Below are positions 33,971 to 42,384 of a DNA stretch of 64,000 bases, piece after piece (the stretch's first letter is position 1; each line of letters opens with the position of its first letter). Under the pieces are notes generated by a model. That model did not search any database and was not told the DNA's origin. It saw only the letters and a program-made list of their open reading frames with translations. This stretch comes from Alistipes putredinis DSM 17216 (GTDB lineage Bacteria; Bacteroidota; Bacteroidia; Bacteroidales; Rikenellaceae): contig NZ_DS499579.1 in the NCBI RefSeq assembly GCF_000154465.1, forward strand, positions 310,001 to 374,000. Reading direction: 5' to 3'. A program made the translations under genes and the position numbers.

Positions 33971-34726
33971 TTAGAATCCGATTCCGATGCGGAACAGGAT
34001 GGCATTCAATCCTTCTCCCATGTGCTGAAAGCGGATGCTGAAATCGCCCCGCACTCCGCCGCTCTGACGGCCGAACGTGACGCCCGGGCCGATGGAGGTG
34101 TAAAATTCGGTGCCCTCGTTGAAGTAACCCCCTACCCCTATTGCGGCACCGAGATCCCACGACAGATTGAGGGCCGCTTTGCTTGAAACGGGCAGATAAC
34201 CCTTCACATTCGCAAATACGGGGAGGACGGTTCCGCTATTGCCCAATTCGTATATGTTCCAACCGTTGGAGAAATAGATGTCTTTGTAGAAATAATTGAT
34301 TCCCAAGCCGACACCGGCGAATAGATACGGATTTATCCGCACGCCGTGTACCGTTTCGAATACGATGCGGGGAAATAGATCTTGCATTCCTTCGCTTACG
34401 GCCGAACCGTATGCGAAGGCAACTTCTCCCTGGTAACGAGGTAATTTGCCGAATTGTTGTTTGTCGGCAGCCGATCGCCGGGAGGAATCGAAATGCGAGA
34501 TGACCTCTTTCGAGCCGTTTTGATAGGTGATGGTGAAGACATCCTCTGCGGGAATCGTATAGATCGGGCCGTCCGGATTGTCCCATCTTTGGTATTCGAT
34601 TTCCGTGTCGGTTATTTTCAGCACTTTAGCTTGGATCTCCGTCGCATCTTTTTTCTGGATGATGTCTTGTGCGCAGACAGTTTGTCCGAGGAGTATTGAA
34701 GCAATTATGAAAATCAGGCGTTTCAT
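33971..34726 (-). CDS. Exported protein, probable small outer-membrane beta-barrel
   Basis: 251 aa from the ATG at 34726. Signal peptide 1-19 (MKRLIFIIASILLGQTVCA). Residues 20-75 form a short beta domain (AKVLKITDTEIEYQRWDN.. and DVFTITYQNGSKEVI) seen in Bacteroidota proteins that precede barrel domains. From ~95 on there are alternating strands with aromatic residues (GVGLGINYFYK, GVGGYFNEGTEFYTSIGPG) ending in a terminal Phe (FRIGIGF), typical of outer-membrane barrels. Function unknown. Its leader holds the long inverted repeat at 34767-34959; a -7 box at 35053-35060 would start the message upstream of it. Confidence 0.7.
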   Translation of the reverse strand: MKRLIFIIASILLGQTVCAQDIIQKKDATEIQAKVLKITDTEIEYQRWDNPDGPIYTIPAEDVFTITYQNGSKEVISHFDSSRRSAADKQQFGKLPRYQGEVAFAYGSAVSEGMQDLFPRIVFETVHGVRINPYLFAGVGLGINYFYKDIYFSNGWNIYELGNSGTVLPVFANVKGYLPVSSKAALNLSWDLGAAIGVGGYFNEGTEFYTSIGPGVTFGRQSGGVRGDFSIRFQHMGEGLNAILFRIGIGF

Positions 34727-34766
34727 AGGAAATTTTCTTTTGAGTTGAATAATGAATGGTGTTGTT

Positions 34767-34959
34767 TGACAGGTATATAAAAAACGCAGGCTAAACTTTT
34801 TATTTGCTTTCTGAGGTCTTCGCAATACCTTGTCTGACAAATAAGAGTAAAGCCCACGTTGAACGTGAGCGTTTACACTTTACTCTTGTCAGACTTTTTG
34901 AAAGTTGCGAAGTTTCAGAAAGCAAGAAATAAAGCTAACGCTTTTTATATGTATTGTCA
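34767..34959. repeat. 193-bp long imperfect inverted repeat
   Basis: Left arm 34767-34852, loop 34853-34877, right arm 34878-34959. Matching blocks: TGACA/TGTCA at the ends, ATATAAAAA/TTTTTATAT, TTGCTTTCTGA/TCAGAAAGCAA, CTTCGCAA/TTGCGAAG, GTCTGACA/TGTCAGAC, AGAGTAAAG/CTTTACTCT, plus a small CACG/CGTG hairpin in the loop. It lies in the 490-bp gap upstream of the minus-strand outer-membrane protein gene. Could be a MITE-like element or a structured mRNA leader. No target duplication is evident at the ends. Confidence 0.75.
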
Positions 34960-35052
34960 TACCCGTATCCTATCGGACGGCATGACATATTGTACTGAAG
35001 AATAGAAGAGCTGTTATTTTCTCATAGGCAAAATGGTTTTATGTTCCGATTA

Positions 35053-35060
35053 CAAATATA
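35053..35060 (-). promoter_or_regulatory. -7 box upstream of the inverted repeat
   Basis: TATATTTG on the minus strand. If used, the transcript has a leader of about 320 nt containing the whole inverted repeat before the ATG at 34726. Confidence 0.5.
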
Positions 35061-35171
35061 GTAAACCGATTGAGCATTATGCGATTTTTACGGCTTATTT
35101 TTATTTATCGTTTCGGTTTATTCATTGCTTTGTTGCCGGGCGTTCGACCGGAAATTCGATGCTTCGTCTAA

Positions 35172-35188
35172 AAATCCTCTTCGGATTT
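35172..35188 (-). terminator. Weak terminator after fmt
   Basis: AAATCC/GGATTT short stem with loop TCTTC, followed on the minus strand by TTTTTAGA; 29 bp beyond the fmt stop. Confidence 0.45.
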
Positions 35189-35216
35189 CCTCGTTATTCC
35201 GATTGCAGATAGCGTT

Positions 35217-36179
35217 TTATCGACAGACGTAGGAGTTTGCATCGCGGAATCCGAGCAGCAGCTCTTGCGCTGCCATGCGTTTCTTGCCGGATAATTGCAG
35301 CGAGAGGACGTCGATCCAACCGTCCGCACATCGGATCCGCAGGTATTTGCGGTTGTCGGTGTCGATCGTGCCGCATGGAGCTTCCGGACCACCGGCTTCG
35401 AAGCGCGCTTCGAAAATCTTGGCCGAATTCGCCTCCTGTTCCTCTCGCAGCAGCCGGGTCCAGGCTGCCGGATAGGGCGACAGCCCGCGAATGAAGTCGA
35501 TGATGCGTTTTCCGGATTGAGTCCAGTCGATCAGACAGTCGTTTTTGAAGATTTTGGGTGCCGGCCGCAGCGATGTGTCCTCGTCGGACTGTACGACGGG
35601 GGTGATCTCTCCGGCGGCGATCCGTTCGACGGTCTGCACGACCAGATCGGCTCCGACGGTCATTAGCCTGTCATAAAGAGTTCCTACGTTATCTTCCGGC
35701 TGAATCGGCATTTCCACTTGGCCTAAAATCGCTCCCTTGTCGATTTCGTGGTTCAATAGGAAAGTGGTGACGCCCGTTTTGGATTCTCCGTTGATGATCG
35801 CCCAGTTGATCGGTGCCGCACCCCTGTATTGCGGCAGCAGCGACGCATGCAGGTTGAAGGTGCCGAGTCGGGGCATCGCCCAGACGACCTCCGGCAGCAT
35901 CCGGAAGGCAATTACGATTCCCAGGTCAGGCCGCAACTCCTCCATCGTACTGACGAAGGCCGGATCGCGCAACTTCTCCGGTTGCAGAATCGGCAATCCG
36001 AGTTCTCGGGCCGCGATCTTTACGTCGCTTTCATGCAATTTCTGTCCGCGTCCCGCCGGTTTGTCCGGAGTAGTGACCACCCCGACGACGTTGTAGCCGC
36101 TGCGCACCAGTGCACGCAGCGACGGCACGGCGAATTCGGGCGTACCCATGAAGACGATTCGCAAATCCTTGGCGTTCAT
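35217..36179 (-). CDS. fmt: Methionyl-tRNA formyltransferase
   Basis: Formylates initiator Met-tRNA with 10-formyl-THF. 320 aa from the ATG at 36179 (MNAKDLRIVFMGTPEFAVPSL); the upstream open frame to 36275 is not family-like. Catalytic region FNLHASLLPQYRGAAPINWA (Asn, His) and the second domain starting near residue 205. Normal length. Between ribBA (upstream, same strand) and a weak terminator. Confidence 0.96.
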   Translation of the reverse strand: MNAKDLRIVFMGTPEFAVPSLRALVRSGYNVVGVVTTPDKPAGRGQKLHESDVKIAARELGLPILQPEKLRDPAFVSTMEELRPDLGIVIAFRMLPEVVWAMPRLGTFNLHASLLPQYRGAAPINWAIINGESKTGVTTFLLNHEIDKGAILGQVEMPIQPEDNVGTLYDRLMTVGADLVVQTVERIAAGEITPVVQSDEDTSLRPAPKIFKNDCLIDWTQSGKRIIDFIRGLSPYPAAWTRLLREEQEANSAKIFEARFEAGGPEAPCGTIDTDNRKYLRIRCADGWIDVLSLQLSGKKRMAAQELLLGFRDANSYVCR

Positions 36180-36284
36180 TTTCGTTGAAATATTGCTGTC
36201 CGGAAATTCGCTTCCGGCTGTCCGGCGGTTCCATTCGCGGTTCTGCCATCCGTTCCGTTCATGCCTTGCGGACAAGGATTTCGG

Positions 36285-36337
36285 GCTGCGGCAAAACCGA
36301 GAAAATCCCTTCGGACGATTCTTCGGTAATATCTTTG
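36285..36337 (+). repeat. Single promoter-module copy, antisense to its neighbours
   Basis: The stretch from CGGCAAAACC to the perfect TATCTTTG box (36330-36337) resembles the 3' halves of the modules at 52618-52767 (CGGCAAAACGCG ... TATCTTTG). It points plus-ward into the 3' end of minus-strand ribBA, so it has no obvious gene to serve. Confidence 0.45.
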
Positions 36338-36341
36338 TATT

Positions 36342-37565
36342 TTAATGCTTGCAGAGGTTGAGTTTGTGGTGCATGCGCTCCTGTTTGGTTTCGAGGTAGC
36401 GTTCGTTGTACTTGTTGGGGGCGATGACGATCGGTACGATCTCGTCGATCTTCAGGCCGTAACCCTCCAACCCTACTCTTTTGAGCGGATTGTTGGTCAT
36501 CAGACGCATGTGTTTGATCCCCATTTCGCGGATGATGCTGGCGCCCACGCCGTAGTCGCGCTCATCGACGCCGAAGCCCAGGCGCACGTTGGCATCCACC
36601 GTGTCCAGTCCTTCGTCCTGGAGTTTGTAGGCTGCGATCTTGTTGAAGAGTCCGATGCCTCGTCCTTCCTGGCTGAGATAAACGACGGCGCCCTTGCCCT
36701 CTTTTTCGATCATGCGCATCGCTTCGTGGAGCTGTGCGCCGCAGTCGCAGCGGCACGATCCCAAAATGTCGCCCGTGGCGCACGAGGAGTGCACGCGGAG
36801 CAGTACCGGCTCGTCTTCGGTCCATTCGCCCTTGGTCAGTACCATGTGTTCCAGCCCGTTGCTCTTCTGACGGAACACGGTGATTTTGAACATGCCGTAT
36901 TCGGTCGGCATCTCGGCCGTTTCACCGCGTTCTACGATCGATTCGTTACGCAGGCGGTAGGCGATCAGGTCGGCGATCGAAATGATCTTCAGGCCGTATT
37001 TCTCCGCCACTTCGAGCAGTTGCGGCAGGCGGGCCATCGAACCGTCTTCGTTCATGATCTCTATCAGTGCTCCGGCGGGTTGCAGCCCGGCCAGTCGAGC
37101 CAGGTCCACGGCGGCTTCGGTATGTCCCGGACGGCGCAGAACGCCTTTCTGACGGGCTCGGAGCGGGTTGATGTGCCCCGGACGCCCCAGGTCGGAGGGT
37201 TTGGTCTTCGGGTCGGCCAGTGCCCGCAGGGTCGCCGCGCGGTCGTGGATCGAAACGCCCGTGGTGCAGCCTTCGCCCAGCAGATCGACCGTCACGGTGA
37301 ATGGCGTGCCGAGCAGCGAGGTGTTGTTCGGCTCCATCATGTTGAGTTCGAGCTGTGCGCAGCGCTCTTCGGAAAGCGGGGCACACAACACACCGCGACC
37401 GTTCTTGAGCATGAAATTGACGATTTCGGGCGTCACCTTCTCGGCTGCTATGATGAAGTCGCCTTCGTTTTCCCGGTCTTCGTCATCGACGACGATGACG
37501 ATTTTTCCCTGACGGAAATCCTCGATGGCTTCTTCTATTGTATTCAGTACTTTTTCGTTTTTCAT
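36342..37565 (-). CDS. ribBA: Bifunctional DHBP synthase / GTP cyclohydrolase II
   Basis: Makes both precursors of riboflavin: 3,4-dihydroxy-2-butanone 4-phosphate (N-terminal ~205 residues, with DDEDRENEGDFI and the GHTEAAVDLA segment) and the pyrimidine from GTP (C-terminal half, zinc cysteines in SCATGDILGSCRCDCG, then YLSQEGRGIGLFNKI). 407 aa, normal fused form. 8 bp after the LptF/G permease gene on the same strand, so probably cotranscribed. No FMN riboswitch is recognised upstream because the gene is internal to an operon. Confidence 0.96.
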   Translation of the reverse strand: MKNEKVLNTIEEAIEDFRQGKIVIVVDDEDRENEGDFIIAAEKVTPEIVNFMLKNGRGVLCAPLSEERCAQLELNMMEPNNTSLLGTPFTVTVDLLGEGCTTGVSIHDRAATLRALADPKTKPSDLGRPGHINPLRARQKGVLRRPGHTEAAVDLARLAGLQPAGALIEIMNEDGSMARLPQLLEVAEKYGLKIISIADLIAYRLRNESIVERGETAEMPTEYGMFKITVFRQKSNGLEHMVLTKGEWTEDEPVLLRVHSSCATGDILGSCRCDCGAQLHEAMRMIEKEGKGAVVYLSQEGRGIGLFNKIAAYKLQDEGLDTVDANVRLGFGVDERDYGVGASIIREMGIKHMRLMTNNPLKRVGLEGYGLKIDEIVPIVIAPNKYNERYLETKQERMHHKLNLCKH

Positions 37566-37573
37566 GGTCTGTT

Positions 37574-39052
37574 TTATTTTTTGTTTTTATGTGCGAAACG
37601 TGCGAATATCCCGGAGATCTTCTCCTTGATTTTCTTGAATTTTACGACGTACCAATCCACGTCGAGCAGCCCCGAGTCGTTCGTGGCCTTGTATGTGAGG
37701 TAGATGGCGACGGGCGCCAGTACGAAGGCCGAGAGCCACGTGCCGTAGAATGCCTCCCACGTGCCCTCTTTGGCCATCTTTTCGCCCGAACTGCTGATAA
37801 TGTAGTAGATGACGAAGAAGATGACCGAGATTACGATCGGCATACCCAGACCGCCTCTGCGGACGATAGCGCCCAGCGGTGCTCCGATCAGGAAGAAGAT
37901 GATGATCGTCACCGGAAGCGCCAATTTCTTGTGCCATTCGACCTTGCTGCGGTAGAGCTGGTTGAGCGCATTTTTGGCCTGCGATTCGTCGAACGAGAAC
38001 ATAGACCGGGAGTTGCGTGCGGCTGAAACGGCCTGGCTCCAGATTCGGTCCTTGGAGCGCAGGTCGAGAGTCGCCAGGGAGTCGAGGGCATCCATCGGCC
38101 TGAAATCCCGTTTTTCTACGACCACCGAATCGTTTCGGTCGGTTATGACGGTCGTATCCCGCACGAAGATACGCTCCTTGAGCAACGGGTCATAGGATCG
38201 GGTCGTCGCCGAATTGACCTGCTGTGTCAGCGTGTCGATTTCGTATTGCAGCTCGGAGATGTTTTTGGTCTGGGCGTTGTTGAACAGATCGGCATCCGTG
38301 CGCTGCATTTCGAATCCCGAAATGGAAATATTGGCTTTCTGAAGCTCGAATTTATTGCGTTGCAGGGAACTTTTGTTGTACCACTGACTCGAATTTCGGG
38401 TCTGTTCGTAGCGTTCGCCGTTGAAGAGCGTGATCTCCAGAAAGCGCTTGTCGTCCGAGAGCCGGATATAGCCCGAATCGGCGACGGTCGTGGTCATATT
38501 GCCCGATGCGTTGCGGTTGTCGTAAATCAACACGTCGGTCAGCAGCCCTGTTTCCTGATTCTGGTGTCCGACGCGGATGCTCATGCCGTCGATGCCGTTG
38601 AAGAAGAGCCCGTCCTGAAACTCGAGGGTCTGGTTCATCTGGCGAATGTCGTATATCGTACGGAAAAATTTTTTGTTGGCGTATGGCACTAAGTTGTTGG
38701 CGATGAAGAAACTGCCGACAGCCAATATACTTACGACCACGAGCAGCGGCCTCATGATCTTAGGCAGCGACATCCCCGCCGACTTCATAGCGAGCAGCTC
38801 GTAGTTTTCGCCCAGATTACCCATGGTCATAATGGCCGCCAGCAGCGTGGCGAGCGGCAGAGCCATCGGGATCATGTTGATCGTGGCGTAGCAGAGCAGT
38901 TCGATGATCGTACCGGGATCGAGTCCTTTGCCGACCAGCTCGTCGATGTAGCGCCACAGTACATTCATCATCAGCACGAACATGATGATGAAGAACGTCA
39001 GCACCATGGGTCCCAGATAGGACTTGAGAACGAGTTTATAGATGGTTTTCAT
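37574..39052 (-). CDS. LptF/LptG family (YjgP/YjgQ) LPS export permease
   Basis: Inner-membrane subunit of the LPS transport ABC complex. 492 aa: three transmembrane helices at the N-terminus (about 12-115), a long periplasmic beta-jellyroll with a coiled insertion (~120-385), three helices at the C-terminus. Longer than E. coli LptF (~366 aa) because of the central region; Bacteroidota often have one long LptF/G-like protein. Starts within the 3' end of the metal permease gene (17-bp overlap). Confidence 0.88.
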   Translation of the reverse strand: MKTIYKLVLKSYLGPMVLTFFIIMFVLMMNVLWRYIDELVGKGLDPGTIIELLCYATINMIPMALPLATLLAAIMTMGNLGENYELLAMKSAGMSLPKIMRPLLVVVSILAVGSFFIANNLVPYANKKFFRTIYDIRQMNQTLEFQDGLFFNGIDGMSIRVGHQNQETGLLTDVLIYDNRNASGNMTTTVADSGYIRLSDDKRFLEITLFNGERYEQTRNSSQWYNKSSLQRNKFELQKANISISGFEMQRTDADLFNNAQTKNISELQYEIDTLTQQVNSATTRSYDPLLKERIFVRDTTVITDRNDSVVVEKRDFRPMDALDSLATLDLRSKDRIWSQAVSAARNSRSMFSFDESQAKNALNQLYRSKVEWHKKLALPVTIIIFFLIGAPLGAIVRRGGLGMPIVISVIFFVIYYIISSSGEKMAKEGTWEAFYGTWLSAFVLAPVAIYLTYKATNDSGLLDVDWYVVKFKKIKEKISGIFARFAHKNKK

Positions 39053-39881
39053 CGGCGCGGCGGCGTTTTTTGACGAGCAAAGTTAGCAGTTTTACTAAAA
39101 TAAGCGTAACGGTCAGGGTAAATATTATGGCCGCACCGGGCGAAACTTCGAAATTGTAGCTCAGGGCGAGTCCCGCGAGGTTCCCCGCGACGGCGACGGC
39201 TGCGGCGGCCGGTGCGAGCGTGCGGAAGGATTTGGTGAACGTATTGACGATCGTTACGGGAATAGTCAGCAGCGAGATCAGCAGCACGATGCCCATGATG
39301 CGGATCGAGAGTACGATCGTGACGGCGATGAGTGCCGACATGGTATAGGAGATTAGCCGGGTCGGGATTCCCTGGCTGCGGGCGAAGTCGCGGTCGAAGG
39401 CGACGTACATGACCGGACGCAGCCAAAGGAGCGTGCCGACAATTACCACGAGCGTCAGAACGGCGAGCGCCTGGACATCGGTGCGGGTGACCGTTACGAT
39501 GCTGCCGAACAGGAAATTCGAGAGGTCGCCCGATGTGTAGCCCGGGCGCAGGCTCATGAACAGTACGCCGATGGCCATACCTACCGACCAGATGATGCCG
39601 ATGGCCGAATCCTCCCGGATACGGCCCCGGTCGTTGGCCCATTCGATCCCCAGTGCCGAGAGGACGGCGAAGACCATCGCACCCAGAATCGGATTGATTC
39701 CGAGGTAGAAAGCGATGCCCAGTCCGCCGAACGAGGAGTGCGTGATGCCGCCGCTGAGGAAGACCAGCCGCCGGCAGACGACGTAAGTGCCGATGATTCC
39801 GCACGTAATGCCCGACAGGATGCACGCCCAAAAAGCGTGATTGAGGTAGCTGTATCGGACAAGGTCGTTGAAAAACTCCAT
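39036..39881 (-). CDS. Zinc/manganese-type ABC transporter permease (ZnuB-like)
   Basis: 281 aa with about eight hydrophobic helices; ABC-3 family. Motifs: CGIIGTYVVCRRLVFLSGGITHSSFGG at the N-terminus (split motif: GTYVVCRR, GGITHSSFGG). Start at the ATG at 39881; the upstream open frame is not hydrophobic. No ATPase or solute-binding partner is adjacent, so they must lie elsewhere. First gene of a run with LptF/G and ribBA; TAAATTTG -7 box (minus, 39903-39910) 21 bp upstream. Confidence 0.9.
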   Translation of the reverse strand: MEFFNDLVRYSYLNHAFWACILSGITCGIIGTYVVCRRLVFLSGGITHSSFGGLGIAFYLGINPILGAMVFAVLSALGIEWANDRGRIREDSAIGIIWSVGMAIGVLFMSLRPGYTSGDLSNFLFGSIVTVTRTDVQALAVLTLVVIVGTLLWLRPVMYVAFDRDFARSQGIPTRLISYTMSALIAVTIVLSIRIMGIVLLISLLTIPVTIVNTFTKSFRTLAPAAAAVAVAGNLAGLALSYNFEVSPGAAIIFTLTVTLILVKLLTLLVKKRRRADENHL

Positions 39882-40198
39882 GGTGCGGTAATCATTAGTT
39901 TGCAAATTTACGGATTTTTTACAAAAAATAGAACCGGGAGCCGTTTTATATCGCAGCAACCGTATTTTGTTCCGTCCGATTTGCGGGGCCCGTGCCTTGG
40001 TTGCCGCAGAGAGCGGTATCGGTCGGAAGACAGGCTGTGCATACACCGGAATTCGTATGCTTTTTGGTGAAAGACATTAAAAAATCGAATATTCGGTGCG
40101 TCATATCATTTTTTTTCGTATATTTGAATACGAATGCTTGTTCATAGGTTCTTCGGCATTCGCAAAACCAATCTTTAATCTCTTAAATTTTTACATTT
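39882..40198. other. 317-bp divergent intergenic region
   Basis: Carries a -7 box for the minus-strand permease operon (CAAATTTA on the plus strand, 39903-39910) and a TATATTTG box (40119-40126) for the lipoprotein gene at 40199. A run of eight T lies just before the latter. No ORF or hairpin of note between them. Confidence 0.5.
40119..40126 (+). promoter_or_regulatory. -7 box of the surface-lipoprotein operon
   Basis: TATATTTG, 72 bp before the ATG at 40199, preceded by an eight-T run. Confidence 0.6.
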
Positions 40199-42366
40199 AT
40201 GCGTACATCTTTATTTCTCGGTTTGACCGGATTGGCATTGCTGGCAGCGTGCGGACTGTCGGGGTGCAGTGATGACGGTGTCGAAAACAAAGACCCACAA
40301 CTCCCCCCCCCACAGTTGATGTCAGCGTAGATGAAGTAAATCGTACAACGGCTTCATTTACAATCAATACGAACAATGCCTCCGACTATGTCTATGCCGT
40401 ATTGCCGGCCACAGAAACGATCGCCGATGCGGAGGCGCTCTTCGAAAGAGGACCTGTCCGTTATTTCGAAGGAGAGAAAACAGTAAAGGTCGATCTGAAC
40501 GATCTTGCCGGCGACACGGAATACAATCTTTATGTTGCGGTACGCAACATCAATCCTTTAGTTTACAGCGATCTCGCTTCCGAGGTGATCGACACGCATG
40601 TTCCCTATACCGAGATGATTACGCTCGAAAGTGTCGGACTTACCTCTTTCTCCTACCATATCATGAAGCCCGAAGGGGTGACCAAGTACAAGCACGTCTG
40701 TCTTTCGAAGTCCGACTACGATTACATCGTAAGTTTAATCGGAGGAAGCCTGCATTCGTATGTAAGTGCTTTCGGTGCGGAAGCGACCGAGGATCAAACC
40801 TATAATTTCGATACCACTTTCTTCGATATCGTCGATTTTCGTCAGGATATCTATTCCGACATGGAGTTTATCATCATTGCCGGTGAAGTGGACGAGAATG
40901 GCCAGGTCGCAGAGTCGGCTGTGAAGTCGCTCCTCTTCAAAACCAAGAAGGCCGGTGTCGCGCCTTACGACTTCGAGGTTTCCGTGGGTAACATCGGTTC
41001 GATGACGGCCGATATTGCCATCGAGCCGGAGGAGGGAATCGAGCGTTTCCGCTATTTGGTTGCTTCTCGGGCAGATTTCGATTATACCGCTTTCGAGGGA
41101 GAGGCTTCCGTGCGTCGCATGATCATCGGCCACTGGGACGATCTTACGAACGAGAGTACGAAGGCTATCACCGTCAATGCGACGGGACTCAAACCCAATA
41201 CCGAATATCAGGTGGGTATCGTGGGCTTCGACAAGGAGTTGCGCGAAAAGGTTCTGCTTTACGACTTCACGACGGGAGAGCCTACAGGCCCCAAACCGAC
41301 TTTGGCCGTCGAAACACAGACTGTCGAAACTCCGTGGAACAAGGCCGCTTTCAAGGTCAATGCGACTTATGCGGTAGCGATGACGGCCGGTGTTTTCCCG
41401 AAGGGCTCCATCGACGAAGTGCTCGGCCGCCCCGGTAATGAGAATCTTACGGCCGGCGATGTCATTTACAACAACGGTACGCAGCTTACCGAACAGGAGG
41501 TGGCTGCGGCTATGAGCGAAGAGGGACTTGTCATCGAGAGTGGAGAGCTGCTGCCCAATACCGAGTACGAGTTCGGCGTTTATGCGGCCAACGCAGAAGG
41601 TGTGGGCGTTTCCGAAATAGTGGAGTTCACCACCCTTTTACCGCCGCAGCAAGGCGGGGAGCTGCGTGCGAAGCTGCCCGGCAAATACACTGCGACGACC
41701 AAAGACAGCAACGGTGATCCGGTCACTTTCTCCGTTACCATCGCTACGGGTGTGAACGAAGCTACCGAGAAAGCCTATTCCGATCTGAACCGTCTGGTCG
41801 TTCTGGGCTTCGCGCCGTGCGGAGTGGATTATGCCAGCCCCGAAGAGCTGCTCGCCAACGGCTGGGCAGCGACCGAAGAGGAGGCCAATGCGAATTACGG
41901 GCCGAAGTGGTTCATCGAGTTCACCAGCGACGAAACGATTTCGACGAGTCTGCCTGTGAACAACGAACTGGATTACACGATGTTGAATTTCGATGGTAAG
42001 CAATACTATTTCCACGCTTTCGCCAAACGTCCGACTAGCGACCGCTATACGGATGCGGTACGCAGCTTCCCTGTCGAGGTGTCGGATGATCTGACAGTGA
42101 CGATCAAGAAGTTGGTCGAAGAAACCGATTACGGTACCTTTACCTACTATCCCGGTGTGTTGTCGGGTACGAGTCAGTGGTGGGGCGACATGGTGTTCGC
42201 AGCGTCGGAAGAGATCGTGCTGAAGCGCGATGCCGATCAGGGGCCCGAGCCTGCTGCCGTGAAGAGCGTGCGACATCTCTCCATGCCCGAGCGCGTGACC
42301 GTAAACCTCGGAGCGTCACCTGCAGTGGACAACCGTCGAGCTGTGGCTGAACGATTGATGCGTTAA
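40199..42366 (+). pseudogene. Surface lipoprotein gene out of frame at a C9 tract (possibly phase-variable)
   Basis: ATG at 40199 starts a clear lipoprotein signal (MRTSLFLGLTGLALLAACGL then SGCSDDG), but in this sequence the frame ends at a TAG at 40328-40330. Right at nine consecutive C (40303-40311) the other frame becomes open and protein-like (PTVDVSVDEVNRTTASF...) through to the TAA at 42364-42366. One extra C (ten) or two fewer (seven) would join them into one protein of about 721 aa. The body has repeated ~95-residue beta-sandwich-like units (for example TEYNLYVAVRN, TEYQVGIVGFD, TEYEFGVYAAN), as in Bacteroidota surface proteins with Fn3-like domains. The S41-peptidase lipoprotein gene follows 18 bp later. 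Confidence 0.75.
40303..40311 (+). repeat. Homopolymeric C9 tract
   Basis: Nine C in a row, 35 codons after the start of the lipoprotein gene, precisely where its frame switches. Confidence 0.9.
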
Positions 42367-42384
42367 TCCTAAAAAACTTGTGTT

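Noticed and set aside
34767..34959. CRISPR repeat or tRNA in the inverted-repeat region
   Set aside because: There is one palindromic unit, not regularly spaced direct repeats, and no cloverleaf with a T-loop could be read.
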